From Streptomyces hydrogenans (GTDB taxonomy: Bacteria; Actinomycetota; Actinomycetes; Streptomycetales; Streptomycetaceae), in contig NZ_BNBS01000010.1 of the NCBI RefSeq assembly GCF_014656075.1, positions 1 through 62,490 of the forward strand: DNA of 62,490 bases, in the 5' to 3' direction. Position numbers and translations under genes: made by a program. This document shows, one piece after another, positions 36,201-43,647 of this stretch (position 1 is the first letter of the stretch; every line of letters begins with the position of its first letter). Under the pieces are notes generated by a model. It was given only the letters and a program-made list of their open reading frames with translations, did no database searches and was not told the DNA's origin.

Positions 36201-36631
36201 AGGAGGCGGTGGACACCCTCATGAAGCTGATGGAGGACCACCGCGACGAGGTCGTGGTCATCGTCGCCGGGTACGCCGACGAGATGCGGGGCTTCCTGGA
36301 CTCCAACCCGGGCCTGGCGTCCCGCTTCTCCCGCTCGGTCGTCTTCGAGCACTACACCGACGAGGAACTGGTGCGGATCGTGGAAGCGCTGTCCGACAAG
36401 GCGGGATACGTGTGCCCGCCGGAGACGCTGGCGGCCCTGGGCGAGTTGTTCGCGGCGGTGCCGCGCGACCGGAACTTCGGCAACGGCCGTTTCGCCCGCC
36501 AGGTCCTGGAGACCATGATCACCAGGCAGGCGGGCCGGCTCAGCCGCCTCGATGTCGACGACGTGGCCGAGCTGAGCCTGCTGCTGCCCCAGGACGTGCC
36601 CTGGGACCGGGTGCCGGACGGTGTCGCGTGA
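33215..36631 (+). CDS. Right-handed beta-helix fused to tandem CbbX/EccA-type AAA+ ATPase domains
   Basis: Encodes 1138 residues from ATG 33215 (GGGA upstream). Residues 1-540 are pectate-lyase-like beta-helix repeats, starting with PYRTIGAALEAARSGAVISVRPGRYEEN and continuing as about 23-residue coils ('GVxVxxGGxxxLxxCEV'). After a short linker come two SpoVK/CbbX-like AAA+ domains with Walker A lysines 640 and 922 (both FxGPPGTGKTTVARLYG) and Walker B VLFIDEAYTL. These domains resemble EccA, the cytosolic ATPase of mycobacterial ESX systems, which has only one AAA+ domain after a TPR region. Here a beta-helix replaces the TPR part and the AAA+ domain is doubled. Its stop overlaps the mycosin start (GTGA). 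Confidence 0.88.
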   Translation: MSRHVLTVSAEAQHDRPPAGGPYRTIGAALEAARSGAVISVRPGRYEENLVVTKMVTITAEDPNGTVRIVPPRGTVVQVVAEAVQLTGLLLQGLDDELPVVDVPRGQAALQDCEVVGNAWTALLTRQQGSLAMRGCRVTNPGGAGIVETSTGTSVIDGCVVEHLGTSAVVIGERANPTFRNCVLRDARGNGVCANGEGRGLIEDCEISATDKPAIALEENSSTRVVRTSVRDCLLGVYISSKERVVLEDCSVSATKVHGIALAEGTDPVLSRCRVSRTQGNGVHVTGRSRGTFEECEVTAAEGTGIWVEESSGPSFKRCAVRDAKEAGVQLTGDSAPDFDRLTVRGGAAAGVRVLEGANPMLRRLQVSDVAGAGVEVTRGGRGRLEGSEISATGQAGVRIADGGDAYVGTTTVRETGAAGVSVGGGGLATLRDCEVADAPQEGVLVEDGGELTAARARVRSCRRHGFRVAVGGRAALNRCEAVDNTGDGIRVDSTEAVRVHDCTVSGNGGSGLRQLTPSARLAVENLTSTENELPDSYGESAAEAGGPVPSADGPHGEEVHEGAPDASARGGAAAAPAASRRPDGPLDALDALVGLDGVKEQVATLVNLNKLARRRELAGMPALPMSRHLIFAGPPGTGKTTVARLYGSILAELDVLPSGHLVEVARADLVASIIGGTAIKTTEVFQQALGGVLFIDEAYTLSQGTGGSGPDFGREAIDTLVKLMEDHRDEVVVIVAGYSEEMRGFLDSNPGLASRFSRTVEFENYADDELTTIVAMSAASHGYQLADGTREALTLHFETMAKGADFGNGRAARKVFEEMVDRQASRLAVLPEIGNTDLALLKPEDVGAEAARAVAASGAPAERRTELLDELRAMIGLPAAKEQVEDLVNLIKQVNRRKEAGLPTATISHHVVFSGPPGTGKTTVARLYGQLLAELGVLPGGQLVETARADLVGRFVGHTAQLTKDAFDRARGGVLFIDEAYTLTPRGGTGNDFGQEAVDTLMKLMEDHRDEVVVIVAGYADEMRGFLDSNPGLASRFSRSVVFEHYTDEELVRIVEALSDKAGYVCPPETLAALGELFAAVPRDRNFGNGRFARQVLETMITRQAGRLSRLDVDDVAELSLLLPQDVPWDRVPDGVA

Positions 36632-37917
36632 GGCGGCGCGGAGCGGCGGTCCTCCCGACGGCTCTGCTGTGCGGGGCCCTGGTCCTGGCGCCGTCGAGCG
36701 CGGCGGCGGTGCCGGGCCCCGACGGCGGGACGGGCGCGGGGGCGGCCGCCGGCGAGGCGGGCGACGATCCCGCCTCGCTGCCCGCCGTCACGCAGCGGCT
36801 GTCGGGCGACACCTGTCGTGCGGCATCGGACCGGAAGGTCACCGGACTCCCCTGGCCCCAGTCGCTGCTGCGCCCGGACACGGTCTGGCCGCTGTCCGAA
36901 GGGGCCGGGGTGACGGTGGCCGTGGTGGGCTCGGGGGTGGACGACGCCGCCGGGCTGCTGGGCGACCGGCTGAGGCGTACCCCGCGCCTCTTCGCCGGCG
37001 GCGGCCCGGCCGCGGACTGTGTCGGTCACGGCACCTTCGCGGCCGGTCTGATCGCGGCGGCCCGCACCCCGGGCGCCGGTTTCGCGGGGATCGCGCCCGA
37101 GGCGCGGATCCTCGACGTGCCGGTCACCGACCGGCGGGGGAACACCACCCCCGACCTCCTCGCCCGGGGCATCCGGGCGGCGGTCGGCGGCGGCGCCCGG
37201 GTGGTCGCCGTGGTGGCGGTGGCGGGCACGGACAGCCCGGCGCTGCGGAGCGCGGTACGGTACGCGGTCGACGAAGGCGCGGTCGTGATCGCCCCTGCCG
37301 CCCCGGACGGGGCGAAGGAACCCGCGTACCCCGCGTCCCATCCGCGGGTGGTGGCGGTGGCGGCGACCGGCCCCGGCGGGAAGGCGTTCGGGCAGGCCCC
37401 CGAGGGCCGGGTCGACCTGACGGCACCCGGCGAGGCCGTGATGGGCCCCGGGCCGGGCGGCCGGGGCAGTTTCACGGCCTCCGGGCCGAGCTACGCGGCC
37501 GCGCTGGTGGCCGGTACGGCGGCCCTCGTCCTGGACCGCCGACCGGAGTTGAGCGCCGAGGCCCTGGTCCACCGGCTCCGTGCCACCACGACGGGGCCGG
37601 GCGAGCCGATGCCGGACCGGACGCGCGGGTACGGCTCGGTCGACCCGATCGCCGCCGTGACCGCCGTGCTCCCCGAGGAGGGGGGCGGCGCGGCGGTCCG
37701 GGCGGCTGCACCCGGAGTGGTGATGCCGCCCCCGCCGGGACCGTCCGCCGCCGGGTCCGCCGGGTGGGTGGCGGCCGGTTCCCTGGCGGTGCTGGCGGGG
37801 GTGGCGGTGACCGCCGCCGTTCTGCCGCGGGGCCGCCGGCGGAGGTGGCGGCCGGGTGCCTACCGCGCCCCGGAGGCCGTGAGGGGCGGCGGACCGGAGC
37901 CGCTCCCGCCTTCCTAG
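36628..37917 (+). CDS. mycP: Mycosin-like S8 protease of the T7SS, with altered catalytic Asp position
   Basis: Encodes 429 residues, starting at a GTG that overlaps the previous stop. It has a signal peptide (ALLCGALVLAPSSAAA), a subtilase domain and a C-terminal membrane helix (WVAAGSLAVLAGVAVTAAVLP) followed by Arg residues, the usual mycosin layout. His134 (CVGHGTF) and Ser288 (SGPSYAAALVAG) are present. The normal catalytic Asp in the VAVxDSGV strand is Gly101 here (VAVVGSGVDD); Asp104 or Asp105 two turns later might substitute. GTSxA is changed to GPSYA. The protein may therefore be inactive or have a shifted catalytic Asp; mycosins also have a structural role in stabilising the T7SS core. 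The stop codon lies in a MITE-like inverted repeat. Confidence 0.87.
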   Translation: MRRRGAAVLPTALLCGALVLAPSSAAAVPGPDGGTGAGAAAGEAGDDPASLPAVTQRLSGDTCRAASDRKVTGLPWPQSLLRPDTVWPLSEGAGVTVAVVGSGVDDAAGLLGDRLRRTPRLFAGGGPAADCVGHGTFAAGLIAAARTPGAGFAGIAPEARILDVPVTDRRGNTTPDLLARGIRAAVGGGARVVAVVAVAGTDSPALRSAVRYAVDEGAVVIAPAAPDGAKEPAYPASHPRVVAVAATGPGGKAFGQAPEGRVDLTAPGEAVMGPGPGGRGSFTASGPSYAAALVAGTAALVLDRRPELSAEALVHRLRATTTGPGEPMPDRTRGYGSVDPIAAVTAVLPEEGGGAAVRAAAPGVVMPPPPGPSAAGSAGWVAAGSLAVLAGVAVTAAVLPRGRRRRWRPGAYRAPEAVRGGGPEPLPPS

Positions 37918-38083
37918 GGCCTGTCTGACCATGGGCGTCGGATCAGGCCGGGTCGTCCGGTGCGTGCGATCGGCGTGCGGCCGGGACGGCCTCGTAGCAG
38001 CGCCACTCGGGCGTTTCGGCCGTGCGGCGAGCGTGCGTGCCGGACGGGCCGGACCCGACGGGAAGGGTCAGACAGGCCCTAGG
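37913..38083. mobile_element. MITE-like element with perfect 18-bp inverted ends
   Basis: The left end at 37913-37930 reads CCTAGGGCCTGTCTGACC, and its exact reverse complement is at 38066-38083. The total span is 171 bp with no coding capacity. CTAG at each outer end may be a duplicated target, leaving terminal repeats that start GGGCCTGTC. The left end supplies the TAG stop codon of the mycosin gene. Alternatively the structure is a long-range terminator, but the 135-base interior argues for a small transposable element. Confidence 0.6.
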
Positions 38084-38298
38084 AGCCACCCGCCCCTCTT
38101 CCGCCCGCACTTCACGCGGGCCGGAGGGTCGGGGGCGTTACCGGACGGCACTCGATCGCAGCCGAAACATTAGCCGTGCATTAGTCGAGATTGCCAAGGT
38201 CGTTCCCACCAGCCCGACGTGCCCGGAGCCGTCGGCAGATCGGTGCCGCCGTCCGCCATTCCCGAGTCGCCGACGCGCGGCGGGGAGGAACGACCGGG
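38084..38298 (+). promoter_or_regulatory. Region upstream of the ECF sigma gene with CATTAG direct repeat
   Basis: This AT-richer stretch contains two copies of CATTAG (38168-38173 and 38179-38184) spaced by five bases, about 115 bases before the sigma-factor start. It is a plausible promoter or activator site, but no -10/-35 pair can be assigned with confidence. Confidence 0.3.
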
Positions 38299-38916
38299 GT
38301 GACGACGCACGAAGACGGGGCCGACGGCACGGTCCGCGCGGGAGCGGGGACCGACAGCCACGCGGGGGCGCGGCCCCGCCCCACCATGGACCGCGACACC
38401 CTGGCGGAGCTCCACCGGCTGCACGCCTCCGCCCTGTTGCGTGCCCTGCTCCGCCTCACCAGCGGGGACCGGGGCAAGGCCGAGGACATGCTCCAGGAGA
38501 CCTTCCTGCGCGCCTGGCTGAACCCACAGGCGCTCGTCCGGGGTCCGGAGCACGGTCGGCCCTGGCTGTTCACCGTCGCCCGCAGGATCGCCATCGACCA
38601 CTTCCGGGCGCAGTCCGCCCGGGTGAAGGAGCTGGGCGACGAGACGCCGGAGGACCGTGCGGGCCCCGACGACCCGTACGAGCAGATCGCGACCGCGCAC
38701 GCCGTCGGCGACGCGCTCGCCGAACTCCCCGACCACCAAAGGGAGGTGCTGGTGGAGCTGCATCTCAACGACCGGTCGACCACGGACGCGGCCGCCGTGC
38801 TCGGCATCCCGTCGGGCACCGTCAAGTCCCGCAACTTCTACGCGGTGCGGGCACTGCGTCCCGTCCTGGAGCGGCACGGCCTCGCACCGACGGGCCGCCC
38901 GCTCCGTCCCGTCTGA
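38299..38916 (+). CDS. ECF-type RNA polymerase sigma factor
   Basis: Encodes 205 residues from a GTG with GGAGG upstream. Sigma region 2 is seen around residues 35-100 (HASALLRALLRLTSGDRGKAEDMLQETFLRAWLN, then RPWLFTVARRIAIDHFRAQ). Region 4 lies around 145-195, with the helix-turn-helix STTDAAAVLGIPSGTVKSRNFYAVRALRPVL. No zinc-finger or membrane anti-sigma gene follows, which is unusual for this class. It lies between the T7SS genes and a MinD-like ATPase gene and may control one or both. Confidence 0.93.
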   Translation: MTTHEDGADGTVRAGAGTDSHAGARPRPTMDRDTLAELHRLHASALLRALLRLTSGDRGKAEDMLQETFLRAWLNPQALVRGPEHGRPWLFTVARRIAIDHFRAQSARVKELGDETPEDRAGPDDPYEQIATAHAVGDALAELPDHQREVLVELHLNDRSTTDAAAVLGIPSGTVKSRNFYAVRALRPVLERHGLAPTGRPLRPV

Positions 38917-38970
38917 ACCGGTCGTGGCCGCCGGGCCGTTCCTCCGGGCGACCGACGAGAGGGGACCGAG

Positions 38971-40173
38971 GTGGTCACCGTCGTAGCCAGGAACGACATG
39001 AGCGCGCCCGAACACTGGACGGACGCGCCCGACTACAGCCCCGGGCACTGGCGCGCGAGGCGGAACGAAGTCCCGCCGCAAGCGCCTCCGGATCCGGCCC
39101 CGGGGGCGGAGCCCGCGCTGACGGCCGCGCCCGCGTCGGCGGAGCCCGTAATGGCGGACGCGCCCACATCGGCGGAGCCCGCACCGACGGCCGCGCCCAC
39201 ATCGGCGGAGCCCGTACCGGCGGCTGCAAGCGCACCGGAGGAGACGGTTCCGGCGGACGTGAGCGCCGCGGCGGAGCCCGTACCGGCCGCGGAGGCTCCG
39301 GCGGTGCCGGCCGGGACCATGACGGAGTCGCGACCGACGCGGCGGACGTCCCGCTCCCTCTTCCGGATCGGGCGGCGCGGAGGGGCGGGCCAGGCCACCG
39401 AGGTCCTCGGGGCCCCGCTGCTGCGCAGCCATCGGATCGCGGTGATCGGTCTGAACGGCGGGGCCGGGAAGACGACCACCACCTTGGCCCTCGGCGCGGT
39501 CCTGGCCCGGGAGCGGGCCGACCGGGTGGTCGCCGTGGACGCGAGCCCGGACTCGGGAGCCCTGGGCCGCCGCGTCCGGCGGCAGTCGGGCGCCACCGTG
39601 CTCGACCTGGTGGCGGCGCTGCCCCGGCTGCGCACCTACATGGACATCCGGGCCTTCACCTCGCAGACGCCCAGCGGTCTGGAGGTCGTGGCGCACGACC
39701 CTGACCCGGCGGACCTGCGGGCCCTGGGCGAGCAGGAGTACCGGCAGGTCGTGGAGGTGCTCGCCGGCCAGTATCCGCTGGTCCTCACCGATTCCGGGAC
39801 CGGCATGCCGCACGACGTCCTGTGCGCCGTCCTGGACATGTCGGACCAGCTGGTCGTCGCGGCGACACCGGGCGAGGACGGCATGAGCGGCGCCGGCATG
39901 GTCTTCGACCGGCTGGCCGCCCTCGGCCACGAGGACAAGGCACGGGAGGCGGTGACCGTCGTCACCGGCGTGCGGTCGTCGCCGGGGCGGCCGGCCCTGG
40001 ACGACGAGGCCGTCGCCCGTCTCCGGCAGCGCTGCCGGGCCGTGGTGACCGTCCCGTACGACTCCCGTCTGGCCCGGGGCGGCGAGGTCGACCCGGAGAC
40101 GCTGCGGGGCCGGACCCGGGACGCGTACCGCGAACTCGCGACGCTCGTCGCCCGGAACTTCCCCCACGACTGA
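38971..40173 (+). CDS. MinD/ParA-like ATPase with Pro/Ala-rich N-terminus (EspI-like)
   Basis: Encodes 400 residues from GTG 38971, with GAGAGGGG upstream. Residues 1-130 are disordered, with repeated TSAEPxPxAAP units. The ATPase domain starts RSHRIAVIGLNGGAGKTTTTLALG (Lys167). The deviant Walker A has Asn where ParA/MinD proteins usually have a second Lys. VVAVDASPDSGALGRR and VLTDSGTGMPHDVL complete the nucleotide site. The layout matches EspI-type proteins of ESX-1 (proline-rich head, MinD-like ATPase), which are linked to control of secretion according to ATP state. It follows the sigma gene by 54 bases. Confidence 0.85.
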   Translation: MVTVVARNDMSAPEHWTDAPDYSPGHWRARRNEVPPQAPPDPAPGAEPALTAAPASAEPVMADAPTSAEPAPTAAPTSAEPVPAAASAPEETVPADVSAAAEPVPAAEAPAVPAGTMTESRPTRRTSRSLFRIGRRGGAGQATEVLGAPLLRSHRIAVIGLNGGAGKTTTTLALGAVLARERADRVVAVDASPDSGALGRRVRRQSGATVLDLVAALPRLRTYMDIRAFTSQTPSGLEVVAHDPDPADLRALGEQEYRQVVEVLAGQYPLVLTDSGTGMPHDVLCAVLDMSDQLVVAATPGEDGMSGAGMVFDRLAALGHEDKAREAVTVVTGVRSSPGRPALDDEAVARLRQRCRAVVTVPYDSRLARGGEVDPETLRGRTRDAYRELATLVARNFPHD

Positions 40174-40232
40174 CCCCGCCCCCTCCCCGTCCTCTTCTTC
40201 ACGCCCGTCCCCGAGAACACTGGAGAGCACCC

Positions 40233-40781
40233 ATGGCCTGGTACGAGGGCCCCTGCCGGATCACCGTCATCGGCCTGGACGCCGACTGGCCGCAGCGCGC
40301 GGTGGTCACCGTGTCCGGTGCGCGCGGAGCGCGGATCGAGATCCCCGGCGAGGTGGGGACGGTCCGGCACGTGGACGCGCCGGGCTGGCACCTGGAGGTG
40401 GAGCACTTGTACGAGGGCCGGTGGCGGCCCAACGTCCGCGCGGTCAGGACCCGCTGGGAGACGGTGGACGGCGTCCGTACGCAGACGATCACCAGCAAGG
40501 ACGTGGACTGGCCGGGGCGCGTCCGGCAGGAGCGCAACCTGGTGCTGCGTCTGGAGCGGATCGGCGAGGAGGCCGAGCGCCCGCGCGAGGCGGGCCGGGA
40601 GGCACCGGCCCGGGCGGTGACCCGGTCGACGGAGAGTGCCCCGGTCCGCCGGCCGGCGGTCGGCCCCGCCTCCGTACCCACGGGGTCCGTCTCGGGCGGT
40701 TCCGTCTTCGGCACCCCGCCCACGACTTCCGGCGGCGCCGCCGGGGGCGCGACGTCGACGAGCAGCAGCAGCCCCTGGTAG
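40233..40781 (+). CDS. Hypothetical protein at the end of the T7SS locus
   Basis: Encodes 182 residues; GGAGAG precedes the ATG. Residues 1-115 look like a compact beta-rich domain (CRITVIGLDADWPQRAVVTVSG, then VDAPGWHLEVEHLYEGRWRPNVRAV). The remainder is a Gly/Ser/Thr/Pro-rich tail ending in SSSSPW. No signal or membrane helix is seen. The family is not recognised. It is spaced 59 bases from the MinD-like gene, so it is probably in the same transcript. Confidence 0.65.
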   Translation: MAWYEGPCRITVIGLDADWPQRAVVTVSGARGARIEIPGEVGTVRHVDAPGWHLEVEHLYEGRWRPNVRAVRTRWETVDGVRTQTITSKDVDWPGRVRQERNLVLRLERIGEEAERPREAGREAPARAVTRSTESAPVRRPAVGPASVPTGSVSGGSVFGTPPTTSGGAAGGATSTSSSSPW

Positions 40782-41016
40782 ACCCGGGGCCACCCGCCCG
40801 GCCGCCGGTCCGCGATCCGTACGGGACACCGTCCGGGCGGGCTGGACGGCTTCCCACCCGGGCTTTCCCTTCGCACCGGCACCTGTCGGGGCGACCGCCC
40901 CGGAACGCGCGGGGACTCATGCCGACCTACCTGAGGAAACGGAGGAGGAGCCGCTCCGCCCGAGGCCCGACCTCGTCCCGATCCCGCCGACGGAGCTGCC
41001 CCGGCGGAAGGCTGCC

Positions 41017-41044
41017 GGGACCGGCTCGTCCCGGAGCCGGTCCC
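41017..41044. terminator. Bidirectional terminator-like hairpin
   Basis: A perfect 10-bp stem (GGGACCGGCT and AGCCGGTCCC) with an 8-base loop, located between the converging T7SS-side gene (ends 40781) and the NUDIX gene (ends 41071). The remaining sequence of the 289-base gap shows no gene. Confidence 0.6.
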
Positions 41045-41070
41045 TGCGGCAGGACGACGTCCAGGCCGGC

Positions 41071-41508
41071 TCAGAGCGATGCCTCGACCCCGAGGCTTCC
41101 GGCGCCGATGGCCCCCCTCAGGACGTGGGCGATCTCCTCGGGCTTGAGGTCGATGCCGTCGAGCCCCTCCACCGTCAGCGGGACCTCCTCCAGCGCGTAC
41201 GCGCCGCGGCCCTCGGCGCTGAACTCGGGGCCGGTGCGGTCCTCGAAGGACCAGGTCGCGATGCGGGCGAGGTAGAAGAGCTGACGCTCGTCTCCGGTCT
41301 CCACCGTGTGGAGGAGGCGGACGATGTCGGCCTTTCCCGCGATCTCCTCGTGGATCTCCCGGTGGAGGGCGGCCTCCCGGGACGCGTCGCCGGGCTCGAC
41401 GCCGCCGCCGGGCAGGACCCAGTACTCGGGGATACCGGGCCTGGTGCGGCGGATGACCAGCATCGTGTCGTCGGCGGTGACGAGGACGGCGCGGACTCGT
41501 TCGATCAT
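41071..41508 (-). CDS. NUDIX hydrolase
   Basis: Encodes 145 residues from ATG 41508 with AAGGAG eight bases upstream; the longer open frame has no ribosome site. The NUDIX box reads GGGVEPGDASREAALHREIHEEI, with the REIHEE core intact and Asp in place of the Glu that normally follows PG. NUDIX enzymes hydrolyse nucleoside diphosphates linked to another group; the exact substrate is unknown. The gene is transcribed alone, leftward. Confidence 0.88.
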   Translation of the reverse strand: MIERVRAVLVTADDTMLVIRRTRPGIPEYWVLPGGGVEPGDASREAALHREIHEEIAGKADIVRLLHTVETGDERQLFYLARIATWSFEDRTGPEFSAEGRGAYALEEVPLTVEGLDGIDLKPEEIAHVLRGAIGAGSLGVEASL

Positions 41509-42280
41509 TTCGGTTCTTCTCCTTGCTCGTTCAGGGCGATGCCGGGAGCGGACCGGGCTGCCGTCCCCGGCCCGGCCCGAAGGGGGGCCGGAGACCGGTC
41601 CACGAGAACTCCGTGGTCGAGGGCTGTCACGCGCTTCGAGACCCCTGCGCGTCCCGCAGGGCGAGCGCGCAGGACTCGGGGCGATGGCGACCACAGCCGA
41701 CCGGTTGTCCGACCCACGGCGTAACGATGGCCCGGTGGCGGTGCAGGATATCCCCCGCAGCGACCCCGGAGTTGTCCCGAGGACCGTCCTCGGCACCGGC
41801 GCGAACGGCCCCACCGACCTGGTTCACCTGGTCACCGGCGACACGCTCTCCACCGCGCGCCATGCACTCCGGCGAGTCCGCCGACGACTGCTTCGACGCG
41901 TGGCGCACGGGCTCAGAGCCGTCGGGGCCCTCATGCCTCCGCGCACGGTCGCCGTCGAACCGGCTGCTCTCATGCTGCGTCCCGTCCTGAACGTCCGAAG
42001 CCGAGCCAGGGGGCGAGGCAGCCACCGGACAGGTCGCCGCCGTTCGCCCGGTCGCGGACGGTGCCGGGTGGCGGACGTCCCCCCGGGGATCTCGGCAGCG
42101 GAGCCTCCAGGAGCGCTTCGCAGAACCGTCATTGCCCCTTAACGCCGGATCGTTGACCGGCCCCCGCGGGCTTGCGAGCATCGGGGCATGACGTCGTCGA
42201 GCTGTCCCCCGCGTCCCTAGGCCCTCGGTTGCCGGGGCCGCCGTGCCGCCGTACGACCGACCCCGGACCGAGGAATGCCG
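41509..42280. other. Intergenic region without a convincing gene
   Basis: About 770 bases between the divergent NUDIX and ROK genes. Several short frames are open on both strands but none has protein-like composition with a ribosome site. It should contain the promoters of both flanking genes; none could be assigned. Confidence 0.4.
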
Positions 42281-43462
42281 ATGCGACCAGCGCTCATCGC
42301 GACGCCGGGCGGAAGGCCCGCCGCCGACCAGCCCGACGCCGCCGCCGTCCTGCGGGCCATCCTGCGCCAAGGCCCGCTGGCCCGCACCGCGATCATCCGG
42401 GAGACGGGCCTGAGCGCGGCCGTCGTGTCGCGGCACGCGGCCGAACTGCTCGCGATGGGACTGGTCTGGGAGCCGCCCGAGCCGCACCGGCCGCCCCGGC
42501 CCGGACGCCCCCGGATCCCGCTGGACATCGAGACCGCGCACCACGTCGCGGCGGGCGTGCACATCGCCGTCCCTCGGCTCACCTTCTCGCTCACCGACCT
42601 GCGCGGCACCGTCATCGCGTACGAGCACGTGCCGCGGCAGCGGCAGCACGGCGCGGTCCTCCAGGACGTCGCCGCGCGCCTGCCCGGCTTCCTACGCAGA
42701 CACCTCGGCGGGCGCTCCGTCCTCGGCCTCGGCGTGGCCACCGGCGGCTGGGTCGACCCCGACGCCGGGGTCCTGGTCGAGAACTCCGCCCTCGGCTGGC
42801 GCGACATCCCCCTGCGGCGGTCGTTGCAGCGCGCGGTGGGGCTCCCGGTCCACGTGGAAGGCCATGCCCGGGCACTGGCCCAGGCCGAGCTGCTGTTCGG
42901 CTCGAACCGCGGCGGCGACCTGGTGCACCTGTTCGTCGGCAATGCCGTGGACGCGGCGATCGCCACCGGCGGCGTCCTGCTCCAAGGCCGTCGGTACGGC
43001 GCCGGCGGCATCGCCCACCTGCCCGTACCGGGGTCGGCGGAGCCGTGCCCCTGCGGCCGCACCGGCTGCCTCCAGGCCACCGTCTCCGACCGTGCCGTCG
43101 CGCGCCGCGCCGTCGCCGAGGGCGTCATCCCGCACCCCGATCTGCGGCTGCTCGTGCGTGCCGCTCGCGCGGGCGACGTCCGGGCGCTCGACCTGTGCCG
43201 CACCCGCCTGCGGTTGATCGCGCACGCGGTACGGCCGCTGCTCGACCTGATCCGCCCGGACGACCTGGTGCTGACCGAGTTCGCCACCCTCCGTCTGCCC
43301 CGGCTGCTCGACGAGCTGACCCGCGAGCTGACGAGCGGCGGCGACCAGGTGCGGACCGGCTCCTTCGGTGTGGACACGCTCGCGGTGGCGGCGACCGCGC
43401 CGGTGCTCGCGGCCGTCTACCAGGACCCGTTGGGACTGCGTACCAGCGGCGGCGCCCGATGA
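42281..43462 (+). CDS. ROK-family transcriptional regulator
   Basis: Encodes 393 residues. The ATG at 42281 is preferred over one at 42275 because AGGA would abut the first. An N-terminal winged helix (VLRAILRQGPLARTAIIRETGLSAAVVSRHAAELLAMGLV) is followed by a ROK sugar-kinase-like domain with GLGVATGGWVDPDAGVLVENSALGW and the ROK zinc motif CPCGRTGCLQA. ROK regulators usually respond to sugars and often repress an adjacent operon. Here the adjacent operon is for organosulfur compounds, so it may sense a sulfonated or sulfated sugar-like ligand; this is inference from position. Confidence 0.9.
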   Translation: MRPALIATPGGRPAADQPDAAAVLRAILRQGPLARTAIIRETGLSAAVVSRHAAELLAMGLVWEPPEPHRPPRPGRPRIPLDIETAHHVAAGVHIAVPRLTFSLTDLRGTVIAYEHVPRQRQHGAVLQDVAARLPGFLRRHLGGRSVLGLGVATGGWVDPDAGVLVENSALGWRDIPLRRSLQRAVGLPVHVEGHARALAQAELLFGSNRGGDLVHLFVGNAVDAAIATGGVLLQGRRYGAGGIAHLPVPGSAEPCPCGRTGCLQATVSDRAVARRAVAEGVIPHPDLRLLVRAARAGDVRALDLCRTRLRLIAHAVRPLLDLIRPDDLVLTEFATLRLPRLLDELTRELTSGGDQVRTGSFGVDTLAVAATAPVLAAVYQDPLGLRTSGGAR

Positions 43463-43481
43463 GCCGGGCGGGCCGTGGAGG

Positions 43482-43510
43482 GTTTCTTCCGCGCCGCCAG
43501 AAAATATTGT
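43482..43510 (+). promoter_or_regulatory. Candidate promoter of the sulfur operon
   Basis: A local AT-rich block (AAAATATTGT) contains TATTGT at 43505-43510, which fits an actinobacterial -10 box. TTTCTT lies 16 bases upstream as a weak -35. Transcription would begin near 43517, about 26 bases before the leader ORF start. AATATT may also be part of a regulator site. Confidence 0.4.
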
Positions 43511-43542
43511 CCGCACCGGCACGCGAGCAGCACACTCTTCCC

Positions 43543-43647
43543 ATGGACGCACAGCAGAGGGCCACGATCCGGGCAGCCGCAGGCCGGCACCCCGTGAACG
43601 CCTTCCGCGCGCACCACTTCGCCGGACTGGGCTGTCGCGCCCACTGA
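43543..43647 (+). CDS. Candidate Cys-containing leader peptide of the sulfur operon
   Basis: A 34-codon ORF (MDAQQRATIRAAAGRHPVNAF...GLGCRAH) starting just after the candidate promoter. A shorter 17-codon version starts at GTG 43597. Its only Cys is the fourth residue from the end. Actinobacterial sulfur and cysteine operons are often preceded by short ORFs with a late Cys that act by translation attenuation. There is no good ribosome site, and the peptide does not match the usual leader wording, so this is tentative. Confidence 0.35.
   Translation: MDAQQRATIRAAAGRHPVNAFRAHHFAGLGCRAH

Noticed and set aside
33619..36627. The frame that ends as the mycosin gene is open for about 1000 codons before the mycosin start.
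   Set aside because: That part overlaps the beta-helix/AAA+ gene in another frame. The mycosin signal peptide begins at the GTG at 36628, so the longer version is not a real fusion.
41626..42142. Short open frames between the NUDIX and ROK genes, including one starting with a GTG near 41734.
   Set aside because: No ribosome site, no recognisable family and strong arginine bias.
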